The notes: generated by a model not told the origin, from the letters alone. A stretch of DNA of 64,000 nucleotides from Haloarcula sp. DT43 (GCF_037078405.1 NZ_JAYMGZ010000001.1:124001-188000), one strand, 5' to 3'; positions 8,988 to 18,791 are shown, counted from the first letter of the stretch. Translations and numbers: made by a program.

Positions 8988-10522
8988 GTGTCCGCTTCGG
9001 GGTCGTCGGACGTGTCTCTGTCGCTCGCCGTGCCGGCGGTGTCCGGGTCGTCGTCCTGCTCGGGGCCGGCCGCGGACTCGCCCGCGTCGCCGTCCTCGGC
9101 CGCCGTCGGGTCGGTCAGGTCCAGTTCGGCCGACTCGTCGGTCTCCTCCTCGGACTCGCTCGCGGGCGGCTGGGCGGCGTCGCCGGACTCGCTCCGTGGC
9201 TCCGGGCTCGCGTCGTCGGGCGCGGGGTCGTCCGCGCCGCCGACGGTCTCGGGCGGGGTTTCGACCATCGCGGTCGACGGCTCGGTCGGGGCGTCGGCCG
9301 ACTCGCGCTCGGCCTCGCTTTCGGCCAGTTCCGCCTGAATCTCCTCGATGTCGGCGTCGTCGACCTCCGATATCTCGCCCGCGTCGCCGGTCGCCGCTCC
9401 GTCGTGGTCCGGCGCCGTCGACTGTGCCGGGCGAGCGGTCCCGTCGGCGGAGTCGCCCGGCGTCGACTGGTCGGCGAACTGGCCGGCCGCGTCGTCGGCG
9501 CCGCCGTCCGGGGACGACCCCGCCAGTTCGCCGGCCTTCCGCTCGGCCTCCTCGTCGATGTCCACGTCGAGGGAGGTGTCGGCGGCCGCGTCGTCCGCCG
9601 GGAGGAAGGTCGGCTCGTCGTCGGCCTCGTCCGTCTCCAGCGTCGCAAGCTCCGGCGGCCACGGGCCGTCGGGGTCGGGGGGGTCCTCGTAGCCGCGGGC
9701 CGTTTCCAGCGGGCCCTCGGCGTCGTCCCGGAGCGCCTGGCCCTCCGCCCCGTCCCCACTGGAGTAGGCGCGGGCGGCCCGGGCGAGCCAGTCGCTGGCC
9801 TGCCACAGCGAGTTCGCTTTCGTCTTCACGTCCTCGTAGACCCGCTTCAGGGCCTCGTCGTCGACGAAGCGGACGGCGGTGTCGAAGTGGTCCGCGGCGG
9901 CGTCGAACTCCTCGCGGGCCTGCTGGAAGTCGCCCTGCGCGACCATCCACTCGGAGTCGCGGAAGCCGCCCATCGCCGCGGTGAACGCCCGCCGCGCTTC
10001 GGTGTAGTGGGCGTGGCCGACGCGGTAGCGAGCGAAGGCGGTGTCGTCGCCGCCGGTGTCCGCGATGGCGTCCTTTATCTCCTCGACGCGGGGGAGTTCC
10101 CGGAGGTCGTCGGTGCTCCAGGCGTACTGCACCTCGCCGTCGTGGTCGATGACGACGACGGCGCGCTCGATGAGCCGCTGGCCGATGTCGTCGACGAAAT
10201 CGAGGCCGTACTCGCGGGCGACCTCGTGGTCGGTGTCGGACAGCAGCGGTATCTTCAGGTCGTAGCGGTCGGCGAAGGCCCGGTGGCTGTACACCGAGTC
10301 CGGGCTGACGCCCAGGATGGTCACGTCCTTCTGCATCGTAAAGAGGTCGAGTTCGTCCAGGTCACAGGCGGTCTCGTCACAGGCCGGGTTGAAATCCGCC
10401 GGGTAGAACGCGAGGATGACCACGTCCTCGCCGAGGTAGTCGGCCAGTCCGACCCGCGTTCGGTCGCCGTCGACGAGCGCCGGCAGTTCGAACAGCGGTG
10501 CCGCCGTCCCCTCTGAAAGCAC
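8984..10522 (-). CDS. Bcp/AhpC-type peroxiredoxin with helical middle region and long acidic tail
   Basis: A 512-aa three-part protein. Residues ~1-155 are a thioredoxin-fold peroxiredoxin of the Bcp type: FYPADFNPAC carries the peroxidatic Cys48, and Cys53 is five residues on, as in Bcp enzymes with a resolving Cys in the same helix. Asn45 stands where Thr is usual. Residues ~160-265 are a helical region rich in Ala, Asp, Arg and Trp resembling TPR-like bundles. Residues ~290-512 are an acidic low-complexity tail of Asp, Glu, Ala, Ser and Thr with no visible fold. The catalytic part should reduce peroxides; the tail is well beyond the usual ~155-aa Bcp length. The start is a GTG. Confidence 0.85.
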   Translation of the reverse strand: MLSEGTAAPLFELPALVDGDRTRVGLADYLGEDVVILAFYPADFNPACDETACDLDELDLFTMQKDVTILGVSPDSVYSHRAFADRYDLKIPLLSDTDHEVAREYGLDFVDDIGQRLIERAVVVIDHDGEVQYAWSTDDLRELPRVEEIKDAIADTGGDDTAFARYRVGHAHYTEARRAFTAAMGGFRDSEWMVAQGDFQQAREEFDAAADHFDTAVRFVDDEALKRVYEDVKTKANSLWQASDWLARAARAYSSGDGAEGQALRDDAEGPLETARGYEDPPDPDGPWPPELATLETDEADDEPTFLPADDAAADTSLDVDIDEEAERKAGELAGSSPDGGADDAAGQFADQSTPGDSADGTARPAQSTAPDHDGAATGDAGEISEVDDADIEEIQAELAESEAERESADAPTEPSTAMVETPPETVGGADDPAPDDASPEPRSESGDAAQPPASESEEETDESAELDLTDPTAAEDGDAGESAAGPEQDDDPDTAGTASDRDTSDDPEADT

Positions 10523-10581
10523 ACCTCGTACAACCGAGGCCGGCTATAACAGTGTTTGCCCGCTATCACGGAGCGAGGCGC

Positions 10582-10588
10582 TTTTATC
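10582..10588 (+). promoter_or_regulatory. TATA-like box for tsr3
   Basis: TTTTATC 22-28 nt before the GTG at 10610. That spacing is what a leaderless haloarchaeal transcript would show, and it argues for the internal GTG rather than the more upstream in-frame start at 10556. Confidence 0.5.
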
Positions 10589-10609
10589 GGCCAGCGCGCT
10601 ACGGACGGT

Positions 10610-11125
10610 GTGGAACTGCACGTCCGGTACGAGGGCGACGACGACCCCGAGAAGTGTAGCGCGCGGAAACTGGCCCGCATGGACGAGGCCGACCTCCACC
10701 GCGCGACGCGGTCGACGCCGCCCGGCATCGTGCTCAACCCCTTCGCCGAGCAGGCGCTGTCGCCGGCCGACCGCCCGACCGCCGGCGACGGCGCTCGACA
10801 CAGCCGCCTGGTCGCGCTCGACTGCTCCTGGGAGACCGCCGAGCGGGAGGCGTTCGACCTCGAAGGGGTGCACCGCTCGCTCCCCTTCCTCGTCGCCGGC
10901 AATCCGGTCAACTACGGGACGGCCTTCCAGCTGAACACCGTCGAGGCCTTCGCCGGTGCGCTCGCCATCCTCGGGGAGCGCGACCACGCCGAGCGCATCC
11001 TGTCGACGTTCTCCTGGGGCCACACCTTCCTGGAACTGAACGAGGAACCGCTGGAGCGGTACGCGAACTGCGAGGATTCGGGCGACGTCATCGACGTCCA
11101 GGACGACTACCTCGCCGAGGAGTAG
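10610..11125 (+). CDS. tsr3: Tsr3-type 16S/18S rRNA aminocarboxypropyltransferase
   Basis: A 171-aa member of the Tsr3 (former DUF367) family, which transfers the 3-amino-3-carboxypropyl group of SAM to a small-subunit rRNA uridine derivative. Family blocks are [41 protein letters not shown] and the C-terminal [18 protein letters not shown]. The N-terminal segment [19 protein letters not shown] also matches the family. The start is taken at GTG 10610 from the leaderless promoter spacing; an upstream start at 10556 would add 18 residues without family character. Confidence 0.9.
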   Translation: MELHVRYEGDDDPEKCSARKLARMDEADLHRATRSTPPGIVLNPFAEQALSPADRPTAGDGARHSRLVALDCSWETAEREAFDLEGVHRSLPFLVAGNPVNYGTAFQLNTVEAFAGALAILGERDHAERILSTFSWGHTFLELNEEPLERYANCEDSGDVIDVQDDYLAEE

Positions 11126-11239
11126 TCACCGGGGCTTTGCTGGCTTCTCGTTGAGCGGCGCATCGCAGTTCGGGCAGGCCTCTCTGGCGTGTGCCTCGAA
11201 CACGTCGTCGATGCGTTCTCCGCAGGCTTGACACCGCAT
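11126..11239 (-). CDS. 37-aa two-CxxC zinc ribbon microprotein
   Basis: A short ATG-to-TGA frame encoding 37 aa: Cys3 and Cys6 in MRCQACGERI, then Cys22 and Cys25 in EACPNCDAPLN, and a lysine/proline tail. Two CxxC knuckles with ~15 residues between them can bind one zinc ion, as in other very small haloarchaeal zinc proteins. The stop directly abuts the stop of tsr3 (convergent, zero gap). The function is unknown. The even spacing of the knuckles and the clean frame make it a real gene. Confidence 0.75.
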   Translation of the reverse strand: MRCQACGERIDDVFEAHAREACPNCDAPLNEKPAKPR

Positions 11240-11294
11240 GACAATAGTTAGTATCTCTACAATAATGTAGCTTCGGCTTCACGTCTCAGGGCAG

Positions 11295-12649
<1,355 letters not shown>

Positions 12650-12745
12650 TTCTCCGGCTCAATCGCCGCCACGACCGGCGGCCGTTCGTCGCCAGTCCGT
12701 TACCGTTTGGTGTGTCGTGCTGTCGTCAGCTGGCGGCCCAGTGGC

Positions 12746-13357
12746 TCACTCGTCGGGGTACTTGGGCTCGCGGCGCTCGGCCCGCCCCAGCGCGCGCTCG
12801 ACGACCTCGCGGACGTCGCCGTGGAAGACCCCGCCGTGGCCCGAGTACATGTATTCGACGCCGGCGGGCATGCGGTCGAGGAGGGTCTCGATGCTCTCGG
12901 TGAGGCGCTCGCGGGACTGGCCGGGGCGGTCGGTGCGGCCGAAGGAGCCGTCGTCGAACGCGCCGTCGTCGTGGACGACCACGTCGCCCGAGAACAGCGA
13001 CGACGACGAGACCAGCGAGACGTGGTCGTCGGCGTGGCCCGGCGTGTAGACGACCTCGCACTCCTCGTCGCCCACGAGCAGGGTGTCGCCGTCGTCGAGC
13101 GCGTGGTCCCGGCGCGGGTGGGAGCCGTACGCGTACAGCGGCGCGTCGAAGGCGTCGAGGACGGCGTCGAGTTGCTGGACGTGGTCGCCGTGCTGGTGGG
13201 TCACCACGACGGCGTCGAGCGCGTCGGCGTGTTCGCGGACGGCGTCGACGACGCCGCGCATCGCACCGGCGTCGACCAGCGTCGTCCGCTCGCCGGTCGC
13301 GAGGTAGGCGTTGCAGGTGAACGTCTCGGCCTCGGCGGTGACGTTGTGAACGTCCAT
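12746..13357 (-). CDS. Small metallo-beta-lactamase-fold hydrolase
   Basis: A 203-aa MBL-fold protein with TLVDAGAMRG, VVVTHQHGDHVQQL (HxHxDH), YTPGHADDHVSLV, LFSGDVV and MYSGHGGVF: a full set of ligands for a binuclear metal centre in glyoxalase-II style. The substrate is unknown. The ATG at 13357 starts the first strand. It is a different subgroup from the MBL gene at 5667-6575 and not an obvious duplicate. Confidence 0.88.
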   Translation of the reverse strand: MDVHNVTAEAETFTCNAYLATGERTTLVDAGAMRGVVDAVREHADALDAVVVTHQHGDHVQQLDAVLDAFDAPLYAYGSHPRRDHALDDGDTLLVGDEECEVVYTPGHADDHVSLVSSSSLFSGDVVVHDDGAFDDGSFGRTDRPGQSRERLTESIETLLDRMPAGVEYMYSGHGGVFHGDVREVVERALGRAERREPKYPDE

Positions 13358-13508
13358 ACGGAACCCCTGTGGCCCGGCCGGCTTGAGTGTACTGTCCCCG
13401 GCCGGCCGCGGGTCGCTGTCCGGGACCGGAGAACGACGTGTTGGAAAGTCAACAGTCGGAAACCGGCGAGTGATTTTTCACTGTGAACGTCATAGTTGTA
13501 CACGTACC

Positions 13509-13694
13509 ATGGGGTTCGGGAGCTACGACGAGTCGGAACAAGACAATCAGGAGTACGACACAGACTTCGAGGACGAGGACGGCCTCGATGCTGAAGAAAA
13601 CGCCCACGAGGGCGACATCGAATACGAGTTCACCGCGTCGAACGACGAACTACTCGACAGACTGGAAGACATCAAGGACAACCAGAACACGTGA
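13509..13694 (+). CDS. Acidic 61-aa haloarchaeal protein
   Basis: A very acidic 61-residue protein beginning MGFGSYDESEQDNQEY and ending LLDRLEDIKDNQNT. The N-terminal half is an Asp/Glu-rich, probably unfolded stretch and the C-terminal ~25 residues form a short amphipathic helix. I recognise the pattern as a conserved haloarchaeal small protein but know no function. It overlaps the next gene by 4 nt (GTGA), so the two are probably co-translated. Confidence 0.8.
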   Translation: MGFGSYDESEQDNQEYDTDFEDEDGLDAEENAHEGDIEYEFTASNDELLDRLEDIKDNQNT

Positions 13695-14254
13695 AGTCCG
13701 GGGCGCGGGCCCTCGGTTTCGCGGAGTCGTATCGGGCGGAAACCAGCCAGTTCGCCGGCGCGGTCGTCCGCGCCAGCAGGGCGGTCGACGGCTTCGTTTT
13801 CGGCACCGCAACGGTCGGGGGGACCGACGCGACCGAGACGGTGTGTGAGATGGTCGACCGGCTGGACCGCGAGGACGTCCGCTACCTGCTGGTGGCGGGC
13901 ATCGCGCCGGCGTGGTTCAACGTCCTCGACCTCCGGCGACTGCACGCGGAGACGGACCTGCCGGTCGTCTCGGTGACCTTCGAGTCCTCGCCGGGACTGG
14001 AAGGGGCCATCCGCGAGGCGTTCGACGACCCCGAGGCGGTGCGGGACCGACTGGCGACCTACCGCGACCAGCCGGCGCGCCGCCCGGTGTCGGTGAACGG
14101 CGAGACGGTGTACGCCCGGAGCGTCGGCATCGACGACAGCGCCGCCGCCGACGTCGTCCGCGCGTTCACGCCGGAGGGCGGCCGGCCGGAACCGCTCCGG
14201 GTCGCCCGACTGGCGGCGCGGGGCCTGGTGGAGACGGAGCGACCCGGCGACTGA
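13691..14254 (+). CDS. DUF99 family protein
   Basis: A 187-aa protein of the archaeal DUF99 family, which has an endonuclease-V-like fold. Family features are the start KSGARALGFAES, the strand-loop VVRASRAVDGFVFGTATVGG, YLLVAGIAPAWFNVLDLRRLH, and LPVVSVTFESSPGLEGAI. A nuclease role has been suggested only by structural similarity and is unproven. The GTG start at 13691 sits in the GTGA overlap with the acidic protein upstream. Confidence 0.85.
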   Translation: MKSGARALGFAESYRAETSQFAGAVVRASRAVDGFVFGTATVGGTDATETVCEMVDRLDREDVRYLLVAGIAPAWFNVLDLRRLHAETDLPVVSVTFESSPGLEGAIREAFDDPEAVRDRLATYRDQPARRPVSVNGETVYARSVGIDDSAAADVVRAFTPEGGRPEPLRVARLAARGLVETERPGD

Positions 14255-14380
14255 GTTATCTATCGCTAAAGTATTCCGAAACCGGATTGAAACCGTATCT
14301 GAACGGCACTGGTTGCCACTACGCTATTAGCTATAGCCAAACACACACTGATTGTTCGATACGGTGTACGTGGGACCACG

Positions 14381-14824
14381 ATGGCCGAAAGCAGAACGCG
14401 CGCGAGGAAGACTGTGGAACAGGTAGAGCGGACCGAACAGGACAACGTCGACAGCACCGTCACTCGGTACGAAGGCGACCAGCCGACGGACCGCAGCGTC
14501 TACGGGACGCGCCAGCAGGGCAGCCAGCTCGTGTTCTTCGACGGGCAGACCCCCGACAGGGAGACGGCTCGGAGCGGCGACGTCCAGGCGCAGACGCGTG
14601 ACGCGCTCGACCGGGTCCGGACCATGGCGGCCGGGGCCGGCCTCGAACCGGCGGACCTGATGCGGACGACCGTGTACCTCACCGAGATGGACGAGTTACC
14701 GGCGGTCAAGCGGGCGTACGCGGAGTTCTTCGACGGACAGCGACCGTCGCGGACCGTCGTCGGCGTCGGGAGCCTCCCGAACGGCGCAGCGGTGCAAATC
14801 GAGGCGACGGCCGTAAAGCGGTAA
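14381..14824 (+). CDS. RidA/YjgF family protein
   Basis: A 147-aa protein with a RidA domain over residues ~40-147: LVFFDGQTP, then DALDRVRTMAAGAGLEPADLMRTTVYLTEMDELPAVKRAYAEFF and SRTVVGVGSLPNGAAVQIEATAV. The Arg of SRTVV and the late Glu are the substrate-binding residues of RidA imine deaminases. About 40 extra N-terminal residues, charged and Thr-rich, precede the domain. It probably removes reactive enamine/imine intermediates. The upstream gap 14255-14380 is AT-richer and presumably holds its promoter. Confidence 0.88.
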   Translation: MAESRTRARKTVEQVERTEQDNVDSTVTRYEGDQPTDRSVYGTRQQGSQLVFFDGQTPDRETARSGDVQAQTRDALDRVRTMAAGAGLEPADLMRTTVYLTEMDELPAVKRAYAEFFDGQRPSRTVVGVGSLPNGAAVQIEATAVKR

Positions 14825-14890
14825 CCGCCGTCACCGTCGGACGCGACGGCGGACCGCCGCGTTTGATAGCCCCCGGCGCGAACGGCGGGT

Positions 14891-15478
14891 ATGGAGCAGA
14901 TGGACGGTCTCGACGTGGTCGACTGCGAGCGCTGTGACGACCTCTGCGTGTCGCGCTCGCGCATCGTCAACGGCGTCGGGCCCGCGGACGCGGACCTGCT
15001 GTTCGTCGGCGAGGCCCCCGGGGCGAACGAGGACGAACAGGGCGAGCCGTTCGTCGGTCGCAGCGGCGACGTGCTGGACGAGACGCTGCGCGAGGTCGGG
15101 CTGGACCGCGGCGACGTGCGTATCACCAACTGCGTGCGGTGTCGGCCGCCGGACAACCGCGACCCGCGGACGGCCGAACTGGCGAACTGCCGGGAGTACC
15201 TGGAGGCGGAAATCGACCGCGTCGACCCCGAGGTGGTCGTCACGCTCGGGAAGGTGCCGGCCGAGCACCTGCTAGAGCGCGACGTGGCCGTGACGGGCGA
15301 GGCGGGCGACGTGTTCGACGTGGCTATCGTCGGCGAGCCCCGCCGCGTCCTCGTCTCGGTCCACCCGGCGGCGACGCTGTACGACCCGAGCCAGAAAGAG
15401 ACGTTCGAGGCGGCGCTCGAAACCGCCGCGGAGTTCACCGACGCCCGGAGCGGACAGTCGCGACTCGGCGAGTTCTAG
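14891..15478 (+). CDS. Family 4 uracil-DNA glycosylase (4Fe-4S)
   Basis: A 195-aa uracil-DNA glycosylase of the iron-sulfur family 4, excising uracil from DNA. The motif 1 region is FVGEAPGANEDEQGEPFVGRSG and the motif 2 region VSVHPAA. Cys12, Cys15, Cys84 and Cys100 reproduce the C-x2-C ... C-x15-C cluster spacing of the family; Cys19 and Cys81 are extra. The length is normal. It is a single-gene unit, probably with its own promoter, convergent with the following minus-strand gene. Confidence 0.93.
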   Translation: MEQMDGLDVVDCERCDDLCVSRSRIVNGVGPADADLLFVGEAPGANEDEQGEPFVGRSGDVLDETLREVGLDRGDVRITNCVRCRPPDNRDPRTAELANCREYLEAEIDRVDPEVVVTLGKVPAEHLLERDVAVTGEAGDVFDVAIVGEPRRVLVSVHPAATLYDPSQKETFEAALETAAEFTDARSGQSRLGEF

Positions 15479-15505
15479 CCCAGTCGGACACGCGGTTCGG
15501 AGCCG

Positions 15506-15871
15506 TTACGACGTCGCGAGGTCCATCGCCTCTGCCTTCGTGTCGACCAGCGAGATGTCGACGTCCGGAATCTCGCCGACCTGGCTCTTGAGCGCCATCT
15601 TCTTGATGCCCTCGGAGACGATGACCCAGGACGTGATGCCGAACTCCTTGCCGGCCTCCGCGGCCTCCTGGGCCCGCGCGAACACGTCCCCGTTCAGCGC
15701 CCCCTCCATCTGGAGGTTCGAGATGTGTGTGTCGACCGTCGGCCGTGCGGCGAGTTCCTCGAACCGTGCGTTGACTTCCGCGAACATCTCGTCTGTCAGC
15801 TCCATCTCCTTGGGAAACTCAGCGATGACAACGTTGCCGTCGACGTACAGAACGTCTTTGATATCGACCAT
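15506..15871 (-). CDS. 121-aa conserved protein, possibly STAS-like
   Basis: A 121-residue alpha/beta protein: IKDVLYVDGNVVIAEFPKEMELTDEM, then FEELAARPTVDTHISNLQMEG, then FGITSWVIVSEGIKKMALKSQVGEI and a final strand DVDISLVDTKAEAMDL. The alternation suggests a compact STAS/SpoIIAA-like fold, an inference from pattern only. The function is unknown. The ATG at 15871 is preferred over a TTG one codon upstream. Its promoter region (15872-16011) is shared with the divergent hisH. Confidence 0.6.
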   Translation of the reverse strand: MVDIKDVLYVDGNVVIAEFPKEMELTDEMFAEVNARFEELAARPTVDTHISNLQMEGALNGDVFARAQEAAEAGKEFGITSWVIVSEGIKKMALKSQVGEIPDVDISLVDTKAEAMDLATS

Positions 15872-16011
15872 CAACCACTGTACGTGGCGTATTGGTAAAA
15901 CTGGACCAGGTAATTATCACCAGTGATATCTCAATGCCGCTGCGAGCGGGGTCGCATCGAAGGCTTGTTCGAACAGGAAGTCACTTATCTGCCGTCGGCG
16001 AAGGGGCGGGT

Positions 16012-16659
16012 ATGAGTGTCAGACAGACGACCGCGGACGTGGTCGTCGTCGATTACGGGCTCGGGAACCTCCGGAGCGTCACGCGCGGCCTCGAACGCGC
16101 CGGCGCGGACGTGACGCTCTCGGAGGACCCCGCCGAGTTCGACGCGGCCGACGGCATCGTCCTGCCCGGCGTCGGGGCCTTCTCCGAGGGGATGGACAAC
16201 GCCGGGCCGTTCCGCGAGGCGCTGGTCGAACAGGCCGAGGCCGGCACGCCGCTGTTTGGCATCTGCCTCGGGATGCAGATGCTGCTGACGACGAGCGAGG
16301 AGGCCGACCACGAGGGCCAGGGCGAGGCCGAGGGGCTGGACCTCATCCCCGGGCAGAACGTCCGGTTCAGCCGCGACCAGACCGTCCCGCACATGGGGTG
16401 GAACGAACTCGACGTGGTGCGGGACCACCCGCTCGTCGAGGGCGTCGACGGCGAACACGCTTACTTCGTCCACTCCTACTACGCAGTCCCCGACGACGAG
16501 AGCGCGACGGTGGCGACGACGGACTACGGCACCGACTTCGCCTCCATCGTCGCCAACGAGGCCGGCAACGTCTTCGGGACGCAGTTCCATCCGGAGAAGT
16601 CCGGGGAGACGGGGCTTCGCATCCTCCGGAACTACGTCGACTACTGCCTCGACCGCTGA
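16012..16659 (+). CDS. hisH: Imidazole glycerol phosphate synthase, glutaminase subunit
   Basis: A 215-aa class I glutamine amidotransferase that feeds ammonia to HisF in histidine biosynthesis. It has the start VVVDYGLGNLRSVTRGLERAG, LPGVGAFSEGM, the nucleophile elbow GICLGMQM with Cys85, and the His-Glu pair in FGTQFHPEKSG. The length is normal. HisF and other his genes are not nearby, which is usual for haloarchaea, where his genes are scattered. The ATG at 16012 follows a CTTATC TATA-like element about 20 nt upstream. Confidence 0.96.
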   Translation: MSVRQTTADVVVVDYGLGNLRSVTRGLERAGADVTLSEDPAEFDAADGIVLPGVGAFSEGMDNAGPFREALVEQAEAGTPLFGICLGMQMLLTTSEEADHEGQGEAEGLDLIPGQNVRFSRDQTVPHMGWNELDVVRDHPLVEGVDGEHAYFVHSYYAVPDDESATVATTDYGTDFASIVANEAGNVFGTQFHPEKSGETGLRILRNYVDYCLDR

Positions 16660-16683
16660 GCGGTCGCCGCGGGATTCGTACGT

Positions 16684-17529
16684 ATGGCTACAGGGGATTC
16701 TGTCGTCCTGCTGACCGGCGCGGCGTCGGGCATCGGTGCCGCGACAGCGCGGGCGTTCGCCGACGACGGCTGGACCGTCTACGCGACGGACGTCCGGACC
16801 GAGTTTCCGACCGCCGTCCGCGAGCGCTGTCGCTGTCTCGAACTCGACGTGACCGACGGCGAGCAGGTCGAGGCCGTCGTCGACCGGATTATCGCGGAGA
16901 CCGGGCGACTCGACTGTCTGGTGAACAACGCCGGCTACGCGGTCGCCGGGCCCGCCGAGGACGTCGACGGCGACGACGTTCGCAAACAGTTCGACGTGCT
17001 GGTCCACGGGCCACACCGGCTCGTACAGGCGGTGCTCCCCGAGATGCGCGAGCGCGGCGGGCGCATCGTCACCGTCTCCAGCGTGCTGGGCCACACCGCC
17101 TCGCCCGGGCTCGGCGCGTACTCGGCCGGCAAGGCCGCCGTCGAGTCACTGACCGACGCGCTGCGGATAGAGGTCGCCGATACGGAGGGAGTCCACGTCT
17201 CGCTCGTCGAACCGGCGTGGGTCGAGACCGGCTTTGCCGAGGGCGCGCTGGAGGGGCTGCGCGACGCGAACCGGACGCCGACCTACGACCGGACCTACGA
17301 CGCGCTGGAGGACGGCTGGGTGCTCACCGGCGGGCCGCTGGCGACGACGCCGGAAACCGTCGCCACGACGGTGCTGGCCGCGGCGACCGACGACCCGCCG
17401 AAGGCCCGCTACCCCGTCGGTGCCTTCGCGGCGTTCGTCCGGTGGACCCACTGGCTCCCGGCACGGTTGCAGGACCCGATTCACCGCGGGTTCGGCCGCG
17501 TGAGCGCGGCGCTGGGGCGGTGGCTGTGA
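16684..17529 (+). CDS. Short-chain dehydrogenase/reductase
   Basis: A 281-aa classical SDR: LTGAASGIGAATARAF (TGxxxGxG), an Asp-rich second strand end, LVNNAGYA, VSSVLGH, and YSAGKAA (YxxxK). VEPAWVETGFAEGAL follows the cofactor loop. The C-terminal ~60 residues extend beyond the core, including an aromatic, Pro-rich segment (FVRWTHWLPARL) that could touch a membrane. The substrate is unknown. It is coupled by a 4-nt overlap to the ADC-like gene downstream, suggesting one pathway. Confidence 0.9.
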   Translation: MATGDSVVLLTGAASGIGAATARAFADDGWTVYATDVRTEFPTAVRERCRCLELDVTDGEQVEAVVDRIIAETGRLDCLVNNAGYAVAGPAEDVDGDDVRKQFDVLVHGPHRLVQAVLPEMRERGGRIVTVSSVLGHTASPGLGAYSAGKAAVESLTDALRIEVADTEGVHVSLVEPAWVETGFAEGALEGLRDANRTPTYDRTYDALEDGWVLTGGPLATTPETVATTVLAAATDDPPKARYPVGAFAAFVRWTHWLPARLQDPIHRGFGRVSAALGRWL

Positions 17530-18257
17530 CGCGACTCTCCGACGGCGACCGGGTTCGGCTCTCGACGGGCCACGAGGTGACGCTCCCGCTGGTCACCGAG
17601 GCGACAGTCGCCGGCGCGGTACTCCCGGCGCGATACGACGTTGCGGCGTCGCTGCTGCCCGACGGACTGACGCCGGTCCGGGCGACGGCGCAGCGGGCCG
17701 CGGTCGTTGTCCTCTGTGTCGAGTACCACCGCATCGGCGACGACGCGATGGCCCCCTACGACGAGTTCGCGGTGATGGTTGCGGCGACGCCTGGGCGACG
17801 ACCGCCGTTGCTGCCCCTGCTGACCCGCGCGGCCGGGGCCTACGTCTGGTCGCTGCCGGTGACGACCGAGTCCGCCCGCGCCCTCGGCGACGAAATCTGG
17901 GGCTACCCGAAGACGGTCGCCGACATCGACCATCGCGACGACGCGACCCGCCGCGAGACGACGGTCGTCGAGGACGGCGACCGCGTGGCGACGGTGGGAA
18001 TCGACTGGCCCCGGACCTGGGCGCGCCGGGAGCGGATAGCGAGCTACGCGGTCCGGGAGGGGCGACTCGAACGGACGCCCGTCGCGTTCCAGGGGAAACT
18101 GGGGGCCGCGCCGCTGAGCGGGCGCGTCCACGTCGACCCGGGCGACCACGAGCGGGCCGACACGCTCCGCGCGCTGGACCTCGGCCCCCGGTCGGTGCTC
18201 CGGTTCTCGCTGGACGGACGGATTACGTACGGCGCTGGGCGGGCGGTAGAGCGGTAG
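17526..18257 (+). CDS. Acetoacetate decarboxylase family protein
   Basis: A 243-aa protein with the overall pattern of the ADC fold: a lipocalin-like barrel with LPARYDVAASLLPDGLTPV near the start, GDEIWGYPKTVADIDH in the middle and a final LDGRITYGAG. The Lys of GYPK lies where ADC enzymes carry their Schiff-base lysine, so a decarboxylase or related role is possible but unproven; many family members have other activities. It starts with a GTG inside the stop of the SDR gene (GTGA). Confidence 0.75.
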   Translation: MTRLSDGDRVRLSTGHEVTLPLVTEATVAGAVLPARYDVAASLLPDGLTPVRATAQRAAVVVLCVEYHRIGDDAMAPYDEFAVMVAATPGRRPPLLPLLTRAAGAYVWSLPVTTESARALGDEIWGYPKTVADIDHRDDATRRETTVVEDGDRVATVGIDWPRTWARRERIASYAVREGRLERTPVAFQGKLGAAPLSGRVHVDPGDHERADTLRALDLGPRSVLRFSLDGRITYGAGRAVER

Positions 18258-18329
18258 CAGCGCGTGGCGGTAGTCAAGAGCAGTATGGAAGCCGTACCAC
18301 AAGCGTACCGCGCCGGAGGCGCGGTTTCC

Positions 18330-18365
18330 CCGGACTCGCCGCACTGCGGCGAGTCCGGCCTTTTT
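18330..18365 (+). terminator. Hairpin followed by T5, terminator-like
   Basis: Perfect 12-bp arms (18330-18341 and 18347-18358, extendable by two pairs into the CACTG loop) followed by CC and TTTTT. It lies about 70 nt after the ADC-like gene, between two convergent genes. The shape is that of an intrinsic terminator for the plus strand. Confidence 0.55.
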
Positions 18366-18380
18366 CGCCCACGTTTTTGT

Positions 18381-18423
18381 ACGGGGGTTGAGCGCTCGCC
18401 AGCGGCGAGCGCGAGGCCCCCGT
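18381..18423. repeat. Nested imperfect inverted repeat between convergent genes
   Basis: Outer arms ACGGGGG and CCCCCGT enclose a perfect 9-bp inner pair, GCGCTCGCC and GGCGAGCGC (18392-18400 and 18404-18412, AGC loop). A third small hairpin, CCGCGCC-GGA-GGCGCGG, lies at about 18309-18325. With the T-tailed hairpin between them, the 180-nt gap consists largely of three successive stem-loops. Confidence 0.7.
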
Positions 18424-18437
18424 GGAAAAAGGTGGGT

Positions 18438-18791
18438 TTACAGAAACTCCCGGACCTCGGAGTACCACATGTCGTGGTCGTCAACGGCGTCGATGGCCTC
18501 GGCGACGCGGACGGCGATGGCGTGCCAGCAGAGCTGGTCGGGGTCCTCGGCGTCGAGGTTGTACTCGCTGTCGGCGCAGGTACAGCCGCCGTCCTCGACG
18601 ATGTACTCGTCGTCGTGGCCGACGACGACGGTGAAATCCCGGTACTGCTTGACCCGGCTCTCGCCGACGGCCTCGATGGCCTGGTGGCCGCGGTCGCCGT
18701 GGACGTCGACGATAGCCGACACTGCGTCGGGGGTCAGCTCCCCGGCGGCTTCGAGATCGGCCACCCACTCCTCAACTCCGGTCACAGCCAT
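18438..18791 (-). CDS. SWIM zinc-finger protein
   Basis: A 117-aa protein with a SWIM motif: Cys70-x-Cys72 in GGCTCADSEY, then Cys88-x-His90 in QLCWHAIAV (CxC-x15-CxH). SWIM domains bind zinc and are found in DNA- or protein-binding modules. The N-terminal ~45 residues are helical (VEEWVADLEAAGELTPDAVSAIVD), followed by three strands leading into the SWIM motif. No catalytic domain is attached. The partner and target are unknown. Confidence 0.85.
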   Translation of the reverse strand: MAVTGVEEWVADLEAAGELTPDAVSAIVDVHGDRGHQAIEAVGESRVKQYRDFTVVVGHDDEYIVEDGGCTCADSEYNLDAEDPDQLCWHAIAVRVAEAIDAVDDHDMWYSEVREFL

